Of a stretch of 64,000 bases of DNA, positions 31,797 to 41,676 are shown piece after piece. A model generated the notes under the pieces. That model searched no databases and had not been told where the DNA came from. It saw only the letters and a list, made by a program, of their open reading frames with translations. Numbering within the stretch: the first letter of the stretch is position 1; every line of letters begins with the position of its first letter. Source of the DNA: Spiroplasma clarkii (lineage in GTDB: Bacteria; Bacillota_I; Bacilli_A; Mycoplasmatales; Mycoplasmataceae); NCBI RefSeq assembly GCF_002795265.1, contig NZ_CP024870.1, positions 1,302,001-1,366,000 on the forward strand. The letters are read 5' to 3'. The translations under genes were made by a program, and so were the position numbers.

Positions 31797-32138
31797 ATGT
31801 TAACAAGTAATCAATATAAAAAGGACTTTATCACAGGTGGTAGTTATGTACTTGGAGCAATTTGAGTAACTACTATTGTGGTGAGTATTATAGTTATTGG
31901 GATCTCTTTCCCGTTTCCATATTGGTGAGCACTGTTATTTGTTGCACCAATTAATGTAGGATTATATGTTTGACATGTAGTCCTGGTAAAAAGAATTATT
32001 AATGCTATTAATTTTGAAAAAGATATCAAAATGTTAACTATTCTATCATTTTTGCAATTGTTGGTCTTAAATATACCACTATTTGCATATGGTTTAATTG
32101 GTGGAGTGTTTTATCGCAAAACCCATTATACATTATAA
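31797..32138 (+). CDS. small membrane protein downstream of PTS
   Basis: 113 aa: MLTSNQYKKDFITGG, then TM segments at about residues 18-38, 42-62 and 80-100; ends KTHYTL. Trp codons are TGA. AAGGTGAT upstream; 29 nt after the PTS stop, so in the same operon. Unknown; possibly an accessory of the transporter. Confidence 0.75.
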
Positions 32139-32170
32139 AAAAAGGTTTCTCACTTGAGAAACCTTTTTAT
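32138..32170. terminator. bidirectional terminator in trehalose block
   Basis: AAAGGTTTCTC-ACTT-GAGAAACCTTTTTATTT between the convergent plus and minus operons. Confidence 0.9.
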
Positions 32171-32835
32171 TTGTTATATGCTGGTAAAATCTTGTCTAAC
32201 GTTAATAAACTGGTATCTGCTAAAACTAAATTAGCTTCTCCAACCAGTTGGGGATCTCCCACCCCAATTGCAAAAGCACCAGATTCAATAATTGAAGTCA
32301 CTCCAACTTTTGCATCTTCAACCCCTCAACAATCTTTGGGTTGCAAACCAAAATGGTTTATGGCTGCTAAGAAGATGTCTGGAGCTGGTTTTTGATGAGC
32401 CACTGATCCAGGGTCAACTATAAAATCAAATAAATTTAAAATATCATGTAATTGCATTAATTTTTTTGAATTACGGCTTGTTGAAGCCATAGCAATTTTA
32501 ATTCCTAAAGCTCTTAACTCTAAAATAAAATCAACCACCCCTGGCAATAACAATACATTTTCTTTGTGAGTTATTAGTTCAACATAATAATTATTCTTTT
32601 TTTTAATTATTTCTTCTTGAACTTCAATTGCTGGGATTGTTTTGCTAGGCATTAAGTTTAAAATAATTTTTAAACTATCAACTCTTGATAAACCTCTAAA
32701 AGCATCTAAATATGTTTCATCAAGAGTGACTCCCAATTCTGATTTGGCAATTGCTTTTCAGGCTTGATAATGGAGATGAGCTGTTTCTGTAATTATTCCA
32801 TCACAATCAAAAATGACTAATTTTGGATATCTCAT
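32167..32835 (-). CDS. pgmB: beta-phosphoglucomutase
   Basis: 222 aa HAD enzyme. [20 protein letters not shown]: nucleophile Asp and the DxDG-x-I-x(D/E)TA-x-xHY-x-AW signature specific for beta-PGM; MASTSRNS (motif II), QKPAPDIFLAA (Lys, motif III), CWGVEDAKVGV (motif IV; Trp from TGA 32326). Converts beta-glucose 1-phosphate to glucose 6-phosphate. ATG overlaps the stop of the GH65 gene (TAATG), so the phosphorylase and mutase are coupled. Confidence 0.95.
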
Positions 32836-35099
32836 TATATTTTCAACTCCAACTCTACACTGACTTCATACAGATGTTCATTATACTTGATAGTAACTGT
32901 TTGTTTTGTTAAGTTTTTGATTATTAACTTTTTATCTTTAAGTTCAAAATCCAATAAAGCACCTTGATACTCAACTTTAACATCGTAAGCATCAATTATT
33001 TCATTGTAACAAGGGTTTATTTCTAAATATTCTGCTTCAATGTTAATGCCAAGTAATCCATAAATCACAAACATTCTTGCCCCACCCATGTTTGCCATGT
33101 GTAATCCTCGATCAGTGTTTTTATGAGTATCATACAGATCTAAATTAATGGTTTCTTTAAAGTATTCAAAACCATAATCTTTGATTCTTAATCTGGCTGC
33201 CATAATTGCATAAATACATTTTGACAAACTTGAATCGGCAGTGTCTGTTTCGTCATAAAAGTTTCAATTATTAATCATGGTTTGTTGTGAATTTTTTTTG
33301 TAAAAGAACAAGTTTGCCAAAACTACATCAGCTTGTTTTGTTACTCGCAAAGTATTAATTGAAAGTGGGTGTAAAGTTCTTAAAAATGGTTTGTACTTAT
33401 CAATGTAATTTCGATCAACAGGTTTTCTTTTCATAAAATTGTCATGTTGGGGATTTAAATCTAACTTACTGTCATAACCATGATAAATTTTTGCTCCCAA
33501 CTGAGTGAAACATTCAAGTTCTGCTATACTTGATCCCAAAGCTTTAAGCTTTTTATTTGCTCTTTTTTCATCGATTGTTTTTAAAACTTGATGTGCTTGA
33601 TGTGCTCAATTTAAATTAAATTCAGCAACACAGTTGGTTCAGTAATCGTCATTAACTAGAATTTGGTATTCATCAGGTCCAGTAACCCCATTAATGTGTG
33701 CTTGACCTTCATAAACTACGATTTTATCTTCATATAAGCGAGCAGTTTCAATCAAGATTTCTAAACCACTTTCAAATAAAAATTCAATATCTTTGGTAGC
33801 TTTATAATAGTTTACAACTGTAAAAGCAATGTCACCATTAATATGGTATTGTGCTGTTCCAGCAGGATAATATGTACTTGTTTCTTCACCATTAATTGTT
33901 CTTCAAGGGTATAAAGCACCTTTAGGGTGCCCCATTATTTTAGCTCTTTCACGAGCTTGAGGTAAAGTGTTGTATCTGAACTGTAACATTGCTTTGGCGA
34001 GTTTGGCATCAAAAAGAGTTAGTGCTGTAATAATGTAAATTTCAGAATCTCAAAAATAATGACCTGCATACCCTTCCCCTGTTAAGCCTTTGGCTGCTAC
34101 ATTTGTTCATGGTAATTTACCTATGTTTGTGTACAATTGAAACATATTAAAATTATTTGGTTCTAACAAGGCAACATTTTTTGCTCCAAAATGTGAGTCA
34201 GCACGATTTCAAAAGTCTCTAAAATATTCTTTTGAGTTTTTAACATGTTGCTCATAACTTAATTGACTAAAAATTTCTAATTTTTTAAAACTATCAACTA
34301 AAGTCACTGGGGCGAAATTTTGTTCACTCACAACACTTACTTTATATAACTCAACTGTTTGTTTTGAAATTTTTTTAGTAAAAATTAATCCCTCTGCATC
34401 ACTTGTCGCTAAGAAACCTGTTAATCCCATTATTTTTGTAGCATAACAAAAACTTTTATGAGATCTCTGAGTTTCATAAACAATTCCTCCAACTGGGCCT
34501 TTAACCTGTTTTTCAATTAATTTAAATGCCTCAACATCAACCAATCCAGCCCTAGGGTCGTTGGGAACTCCTTTATCTAATGAAAGTTCTTTAAAAATTA
34601 ATGGGAATTTAAGAGTTACTTGTCTTTCTGTTTTGAAATTAAATTCAAAACTAATATTTTGTAAAAACAACTCAAAATTTGTTTGACTCAACATTTTTTT
34701 GAAAGAGAAACTTATAGATTCTTGATCATTAAGTTGATAGATATACTTCCGTTTTAATTCCCCAGATGACATATCTAAAACTAATTCATAGTCCTTAATG
34801 TCGTTGGGACTAAATAAATATCTATTTTGGTCTATAAAAATTTCAATATTTTGAACATTAACAATTGGCATCATTCTTTGATATAAATCGGGGTAACCAG
34901 TGTATTTTGCTGCATACTGTATGTCAAAATAGTCATAAAATGCATTAATGTAAGTTCCTTCAATTGATGGGATTTCTGTAACTATCCCTTCCTCAAAAGA
35001 ACCTCTCATTCCCAAGTAACCATTTGAAATTGACAAGTTTGATTCTTCAACTTTTCGATTTTGTGGTTTAAAATCTGTGTATTTTATTTGCATACTCAT
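32835..35099 (-). CDS. GH65 disaccharide (trehalose/trehalose-6-P) phosphorylase
   Basis: 754 aa. N-terminal beta-sandwich domain (KYTDFKPQNRKVEESNLSISNGYLGMRGSFEEG), then the (alpha/alpha)6 barrel: GYAGHYFWDSEIYIITAL, GALYPWRTINGEETSTYYPAGTAQYHINGDIAF, and the general acid Glu477 in VTGPDEYQ; C-terminal small beta domain. GH65 enzymes phosphorolyse alpha-glucobioses to glucose (or glucose 6-phosphate) and beta-glucose 1-phosphate. With a PTS delivering trehalose 6-phosphate and beta-PGM next door, trehalose-6-phosphate phosphorylase is the most likely role, although the GEE...AGTAQYHIN block looks like free-trehalose/kojibiose phosphorylases; specificity undecided. GGAGGAAATATC before ATG. 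Confidence 0.92.
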
Positions 35100-35185
35100 G
35101 ATATTTCCTCCTATAAAATAATTTTATTATGCCACCTTGTAAAATAAGAATGAAAGCAGGTCCAAAGTGTTTTAGTTGTATATAC

Positions 35186-35213
35186 AAAACGACCCTAAAA
35201 AGGGTCGTTTTTT
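35186..35213 (-). terminator. terminator after nitroreductase (and five-gene operon)
   Basis: AAAACGACCC-TTTTT-GGGTCGTTTT on the minus strand, then T-rich; strong stem, no other terminator is seen between here and 45525. Confidence 0.9.
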
Positions 35214-35859
35214 ACTTAATGACTTTATAGACATCTGTTTCTGGTCGACGAATTTTATCAAAGGCATGATAATGTCTCTGATTTTTATCCACTTTTCCAA
35301 CAAATGCAGCCACACAAACAAATTCATTGTTTAAATCAATTAACTGGTGTTTTTGTAAAACTGCTTCAATTTTTCTTGGTTCCATACCTTCAACTGGACA
35401 AAAATCAATTCCAATTTCTTCTGCAGTAACCAGTGCACAACCCAATGAAATGTAGGCCTGACGAGCTACAAACTCTTCATTGGTGATTGCATACCCCTCT
35501 ATTACATTGTTATAAGCATTTATTCGATATTGCTTTGCTTTTTCAAAATCAACTGGGACATTACGGTCATTTTGTTCTGGCATAACTTTGTTTTTAACAA
35601 AATCTGCTTTATAACCTAATCAGATGATCATTGCTGAAGCATCAACAGTTCCTGGTTGATTTCAACAAAACTCTTTTAATTCTTCACGAATTGCTTTATT
35701 TTCTAAGTAGATAACTCGATAGGGCTCTAAACCCACTGATGAAGGTGCTCATCTAATTGATTCTAAAATTTCTTCAACTTCAGTTGTTGTCAATTTGTAA
35801 TCAACAATATATTTTTTTGGTGAACGTCTTTTTTTAATATAATCTAATGTTTTTGACAT
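35212..35859 (-). CDS. nitroreductase-family FMN oxidoreductase
   Basis: 215 aa. N-terminal YIKKRRSPKKY (FMN phosphate binding), IRWAPSSVGLEPYRVIYLEN, and C-terminal VCVAAFVGKVDKNQ with the NfsB/NfnB-like fold; EEIGIDFCPVEGMEP is typical of NAD(P)H-dependent nitroreductases. GGAGG 11 nt before ATG. A TATAAT stands just upstream (35892 region), so it may have its own promoter, but read-through from the helicase operon is possible. Confidence 0.88.
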
Positions 35860-35907
35860 GTTTTTTTAGCCTCCAGTGCTAAATAAATTATACAAGAATT
35901 GTCAAAA

Positions 35908-36504
35908 TTAATCTAATTTAAATCAGAATTCACCAACTTCATTATCAAAAACAACCCCATCCCCATTAATGTAAACTCTATTTTTGTAAATTTGTACTTC
36001 AACTTCTGAATGGGGTTGTTCAAAATAATCATTATCCTGGTAGGTTGTAGTTAGTTTCAAAACCCTTTGATTTTTGCTACCAATTAAACGACGAGTTCTA
36101 TCTAATTGACGAATTAAAAAAGGTCCATCAATCAGAATATCTATTTTATTTAAAATTTCTTGATATTCTTCATAAATGTTTTCATACAAATAACCTGTGA
36201 AGCAAATGATTGTGAGATTAATTTTATGACAAAAATCAATAATTTCTTTTAAGGCAGTTGGTTGCAAAAATGGCTCCCCACCCAATAAGGTTATTCCCTC
36301 TAAATCATATTTTTCTTTTGATTCTAAAATTTTTTCAAGAATTAAACTAGTGGGAACAAAGAATTTTTTTTCAAGTGGTAACATCTCTTGATTAGAGCAA
36401 CCGCGGCAATTTAATTTGCAGCCTTGAAACCAAATCACAAATCTACTTCCAGGTCCTTCAATGCTGCTATTGGTTAAAAATTTGGCAATATTTATATTAG
36501 ACAT
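35908..36504 (-). CDS. NrdG-like 4Fe-4S radical-SAM protein
   Basis: 198 aa. WFQGCKLNCRGCSNQEM gives the CxxxCxxC iron-sulfur motif at residues 30-37; ITLLGGEPFLQP is the GGEP SAM-binding motif; PFLIRQLD and RRLIGSKNQRVL follow as in activases of the NrdG class. Those proteins generate a glycyl radical on a partner enzyme. No NrdD or other glycyl-radical enzyme is in this window; the gene overlaps the AAA+ gene by 8 nt (ATG inside its end), as the last gene of a five-gene operon. TTG at 36534 is a less likely start. Target unknown. Confidence 0.85.
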
Positions 36505-38308
36505 TAATTTTAAAAATGATTTGGTTTTGATCAATAGCTGTTAAAATTTTAGTTCCTGGTCTTAAGTTTTGCAAGTTTGTAAAAATAAATTCAGAAAGTG
36601 GGTCAACTAAGTTTGTTTCTAATGAGTTTAAAACATCCCTACCTCCTCTTCTCTCATCGGCATCTTTTAATAAAACATTCAATACTTGTGCATTAGTTAA
36701 ATCTATGTGCAATTCTGCTTTGTATTTCTCATAAATAGCAATTTGAATTGGTCTTACTTTTTGTTTTACAATTTGAGATTTTAATTTTAAATCGCTAATA
36801 AAATTGAATGGCACAATATTGTTACCAAATCTCCCTAACAGTTCTGGACGATTTAATTCAAAATTAAAATGATGTTGAACTTTGTTGATAAATTCTTTGT
36901 AAACCTGTTCTTTATTTGGGTTTGGTTGCACGTCTGCTGCACCAATATTTGAAGTAAAGATAATAAAACTTTCACTAAAGCTTACTGTTTGGCCTGTGTT
37001 ATCAGTTAAACGCCCATCCTCTAGAATTTGTAAAAACTTATCAAAGATTTTTGGGCTTGCTTTTTCTATTTCATCAAATAATATTACTGAAAAGGGTTTT
37101 TGTTTTATTGCATTAGTTAATTGTCCCCCACCTTCAAAACCAACATAGCCAGGGGGAGCCCCAATTAATTTTTGATCTGCATTTTCTTGACCATACTCAG
37201 ACATATCAAAACGAATTAAACTTGCTTCATCATTGAATAAAAATTGAGCAATCGCTTTTGCTAATTCAGTTTTACCAGTTCCTGTTGGACCAACAAAGAA
37301 CAAAGTTCCCTTTGGTTTACTACGTTTTGCTGAATATGTTATTCCAGTTAGACCTGTATAGGCTTTGTAAATTACTTTAGCAACTTTGTCTACTGCATCA
37401 TCTTGTCCGATTACACGTTTTTTTAATTCATTTTTAATTGATAACATTTTTTCATAACTTAAATCTTCTCAAGGTGAGGTTTTTTCTCCAAACTTATAAA
37501 TATTAAATAGTTTTAAAAAACCAATTGGTTGATTAAAATTACATGAAAATTTTACAAAGTGAGCTAATTCCTTGATGGTTCAACCCTCAGTTGCATCAAC
37601 AATATTTTCAAATTCAGTACTTAAATCTGTTACTTGAATTCTAGATTTTACTGTACTTAAAAATTCTTGACGCTCAGCGCGATTTGGTTTAGGTAGAGTA
37701 GCTATTATAATTTCTGGATTATCCAAGTATAAACTTGGAGGTAGTTGATTAATTTTTTTTGTAATTAAAACTACACAATTCATCAAGTCATCAATTTTTG
37801 AAATTACAAATTTTGCTTCTTTTAATGTCTTTGCAAATTCTGTTAGCACTCCTCTGTCTTCTGCATCTAATGACATGTCACTAAAAACAAAATCTGTGTA
37901 GTCAGCAATAAAAGCCATTTTTCTTTCATCACCTCTATTTAAATTTTTATTTAGCAATGAGAAAAATTCAATTGGTTTTTTTAAAGGAATAGTTTCATCT
38001 GAATTAGTTTCAGTCTCTTCAGTACCAAACAATTCAGCAAAATTATCACCTGCAGCTTCACCAGTTTTTACCTGATCGGTTTTTGTTAAAATTAGGTTTT
38101 TTAAATTATATCCTTTAACTCCTGAATTTTTGTCATAAATGAAATGATCACTATATTTTTTTTCACCAAAAATATAGTTTAAATATTCATGAATATTTAC
38201 ATACTTCCCATTTAATTCATAGATATCATCAACATTGCCTTCCAAAATAATTGCTTTTTTAATTCCAATTAAATTTCTTAATTGATTTAATTCTTTTTTT
38301 ACACTCAT
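36497..38308 (-). CDS. ClpB/ClpA-like AAA+ ATPase with unusual N-terminal domain
   Basis: 603 aa, Trp-TGA at 37580. Residues 1-240 form an unfamiliar domain that looks like a degenerate P-loop ATPase (IGIKKAIILEGNVDDIYEL, MAFIADYTDFVFSD, PEIIIATLPKPNRAERQEFL), followed by a complete second Clp-type AAA+ module: GQDDAV, VGPTGTGKTELAKAI (Walker A, 340-347), GAPPGYVGFEGGG pore loop, VILFDEIEKA (Walker B, about 409-413), IIFTSNIG sensor 1, RRGGRD sensor 2 and the ClpB D2-small domain. So it should be a hexameric unfoldase/remodeller without a Clp protease interaction loop that I can see. AGGAGAG overlaps the stop of the upstream gene. Confidence 0.88.
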
Positions 38309-38317
38309 AAAACTCTC

Positions 38318-39409
38318 CTATTTCTGTGAATCAGATTTTTTCTTCTTCAATATTTCACTACGCTTGGCAATATATTTTGGTTCACGATACTGTTTATTAA
38401 ATGCAGCTGTTGATTGAACACCTTGTTCATGTAATTTTTTTAAGAAACTATCTGCATCAATATCATGCTCATGACCCTCAAAGCCTTCATAATTATAAAC
38501 AAAACTTCCATCTAATCTTACAATAAAACTTGCAGTTTCTCCACTAACTTTTTCTCCATGAATTAAAATGACATTTTTCTCTTCAATTTTTCTAATATTT
38601 TCTTCTATCACAATATAACCAACCTCGCAGATTGCTTTAACTATTTTTATAACTGCATCTTTTCTAACTGCCTCTTGTTCTGCTTTTTTTGAAGCATTCA
38701 TTAAAAACTGTTTTGTAGCACTACTAAAATTTTCTGAATTGGTATTTTGTAAAAATTCCTTGGCATCTGTTTGAATTGCTTTCACCAAATCTTCATCAGC
38801 CTCATATAATTTTATTGCTTGTCTTACAACTTCTTTTGCTTGATATGCTATTGATTCCTTGGTTTCAACAAGGTAATCATTAACTTTACTAATGATTTGA
38901 GATGTGGTTAGATTTATAAACTTAACCTCATTACTGTCTAAATATTTTTGAACTAATGCTTTGTCATCAATACTATTTTGTAAGTTTAAGATTTCACTTT
39001 TTAAATCATTATAGTTCAAACTAAGATGTTCTTGCAATTTTTTTGTAATTGCCATTTGCTCTTTTTTAACTACATCTCTTTTTAAATTATAAATTTGAGT
39101 TTTAAACTCAGCAATTGCTTCTCTTTTCTTTTCTGCCATTCTTTGCAATTCATGATATTTTTCAACTGCAACATGGGTTTCCCTTTTTATCTCATTTGCA
39201 GATTTTTCTAAAGATTTTAGATCATTAATTTCATTTAAAACCCTTTCTTTAATTTTTAAAAGCTGTTCCTCATAAAATTTTGAATTGTCAATCTCTTGAC
39301 AATGACTAATTAATTCTTTGATATATTCTAACAATGTTTCGATATCAGTTTTTATAAAATTAAACTGCTTTTGACAGTTAAATAAAATTTCTTCTGCAGA
39401 CATACTCAT
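38318..39409 (-). CDS. coiled-coil protein of the helicase/AAA+ operon
   Basis: 363 aa with no TGA needed. Residues 1-230 are almost entirely helical, Lys/Glu-rich with heptads (e.g. ETHVAVEKYHELQRMAEKKREAI); residues about 250-345 form a small alpha/beta domain (IVKAICEVGYIVIEENIRKI, GETASFIVRLDGSFVYNYEGFEGHEHDIDADSFL), then a basic tail KKKKSDSQK. No TM or signal. GGAGGTAATTGAT before ATG. Likely a structural or adaptor partner of the AAA+ ATPase encoded 9 nt downstream. Confidence 0.85.
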   Translation of the reverse strand: MSMSAEEILFNCQKQFNFIKTDIETLLEYIKELISHCQEIDNSKFYEEQLLKIKERVLNEINDLKSLEKSANEIKRETHVAVEKYHELQRMAEKKREAIAEFKTQIYNLKRDVVKKEQMAITKKLQEHLSLNYNDLKSEILNLQNSIDDKALVQKYLDSNEVKFINLTTSQIISKVNDYLVETKESIAYQAKEVVRQAIKLYEADEDLVKAIQTDAKEFLQNTNSENFSSATKQFLMNASKKAEQEAVRKDAVIKIVKAICEVGYIVIEENIRKIEEKNVILIHGEKVSGETASFIVRLDGSFVYNYEGFEGHEHDIDADSFLKKLHEQGVQSTAAFNKQYREPKYIAKRSEILKKKKSDSQK

Positions 39410-39426
39410 ATCAATTACCTCCTTAT

Positions 39427-41664
39427 TTATTTCACAACCATATTAGATGATAAGTTTGAACCATAAATTAATTTTAATTTTTCATATATTTTTGTAATAA
39501 TAGTTGCATCAATTTTTTTTGATTTGCTTAAAACAAATTTGATTCAAGCAATTTTAATTTCAATTGGCAGCGTTTGTAGCTCAGGTTCTAATAACTCATT
39601 CATCACTGCATTAGCTTTACTAATGTCTGAAATTGCTTCTTTAATTTTTTGTTTTTTCTGACTTGTTTGATCTAAATTTATCTCATGCTCGGTGTAATCA
39701 TTCAAATCAGGATAGAATTGATTTAGACATTCAGCAACATTTAATAAATATTTATCATAGTTTTTAATCTCAGTTAAATCATTTGTAACAACAAATAATT
39801 GTTCTAACATTTGATTATAATTATCCCTAGCAATTTTAAAATCTGCTTGCAAACATGCTTTGGTTATTTTCCCAATTAGATTAATTACAGTAACTTGTTT
39901 TTTTCAAACTGGGGAATGAAATTTTTCAATTTCAAGTAAATCAGCTCTTAAATTATTCTTGGTATACTCTCACAATCACAAATTACTTTCACAAATATTT
40001 TTTTCTCAACCGTCAATCGAATTGCGAGCTAAAATTTGATTGATTCTCAGAACAAAATTAAAATCAGTGGCAAATATTTTTTTATCAATTGCTTCTAACA
40101 AGTCTACAAGAATTTTCTCATCTTTAAATTTATAATTATTCAATATTGTGATAATCTCATCATTATTGTAATTTTTAAATTCTTTCAATAAGACCTCTTT
40201 TAAACAATCTTGGATAAAAGTCATAGCCTTTGAATTTACTTGCTTGTTTAGACTGGTAATTATTTGTTCATAAAAATTTGCATCTTCAAGATTTGCTAAA
40301 AGCTGTTTTTGAATTATTGGTTTGATTTCATTTAGTAAACCAATTCTCCTAAATAGGCTAAAAATTCATGAACAACTTGTGAATTTTTTTTCAACAAGTT
40401 TACTTTCTAAAACTAATTTTATTCTACCAACATTATTGCTAAAGAGTTGTTGTAAATTAATTTTGTCTCTAAATTTATAAGCATAAACTAGTGGCACTTG
40501 AATATTTGCAGATTCAATTTCTCGGTTCACTAATGCATAAGCACTAATTTTATTATCTGAATCAATATAGATTAATGAATTTGTATCCATAAATTGCTCA
40601 GAAATAAAATCTGTGTGGGCAATAATTCTTTCATCACGATATTCAATAGTCTTATCATTTGATTTTGAATTGTAAATTATTAAATATTTAATGTTGTTGA
40701 TAAGATCTTTGCTTTTTAAAAAGTCATCAACTGAAGAAATATCTTGACCATTTACAAGTAATAAATTACAAGTTGACCTAACATTAATATCTGAAATTAA
40801 TTCTGGGTTTCTTATAAACTCATTTTCATTTGCAAGTTTTACTTTTGGAACAAACTTGTTTTTTGTTTTTTTTGAATACTTCTCAACAACTTCTGTAAAT
40901 ACTTTAATTGGATTATTTTTATTTACTGCAAAATATATTTCTAAATTTTTCTCATCAGTTTTGATTTTAAATTCCCCAGTTGATTCTAATTCAATTCAAG
41001 CTTCAATTGCACAATTAACTTTTACTGTTTGCTTTTGAGCAATTGACAAATCTTTGACACTAACTCCACTGGTAATTTCAATTGCAGTGACAGTTGCTTT
41101 TTCTCCAAAAATCTCTTGATTATTGTCTATAAACTTTTTAGTATTTTCATCAATAAATGTTTCAGTATAATAATTAGAACCTAAATGACTTAATGATAAT
41201 TTGCTTGAAGTTTTTGAATTATTTATTTTTTTATCTCAATCAGTATCCTTAACAATTTCATATTGATTTGTTAATGGATCATAAATTCATTTAGCATCAA
41301 AATTTTTATTTGATTGTGAAATTCAATATTCTTTCTTTTCAAATCTTGCCTTAAGTTCATCATCTACTAAAATTTTATTAAGACTAGTTTCTATTTTTAA
41401 TGTGTCTCAACCAGCATAATTTTGGATTAGTTTAATTAATTTAAAATTAACTAAATCATTAAAAGCTTTTTGAAAAAGTTCTTGTTTTAAGATTTTAAAG
41501 TCCCTGTCTAAAACATCTGCAATTGATTTTTCTTTATTTGGGTATTCTAAAATAATTGACAAAATTAAAAATTCCATAAATGTTGGTTTTCTAGTTTCAG
41601 AATATTTAATTTTTATTGGTAAACAATACTTTTCATAAATAATTTCAATTTTATCAAATACCAT
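39427..41664 (-). CDS. 745-aa protein of the helicase/AAA+ operon, unknown
   Basis: Single frame with several Trp-TGA codons (41407, 40366, 40006, 39544 and others). The first 90 residues read like a winged-helix pair (MEFLILSIILEYPNKEKSIADVLDRDFKILKQELFQKAFNDLVNFKLIKLI). A middle beta-rich part (ATVTAIEITSGVSVK, VNCAIEAWIELESTG) is followed by a Rossmann-like segment with a hint of a degenerate phospholipase-D-like domain (IKYLIIYNSKS..., ERIIAHTDF), lacking HxK. The C-terminal 350 residues are helical. ATG has AGGAGGT; 12 nt after the helicase stop. Function unknown; its place in the operon suggests it connects helicase and AAA+ ATPase. Confidence 0.8.
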
Positions 41665-41676
41665 TTTTCTTACCTC

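Noticed and set aside
35212-35859. Nitroreductase as sixth member of the helicase operon
   Set aside because: It has its own -10-like TATAAT and strong ribosome site after a 48-nt gap, and such enzymes are common housekeeping genes; co-transcription remains possible.
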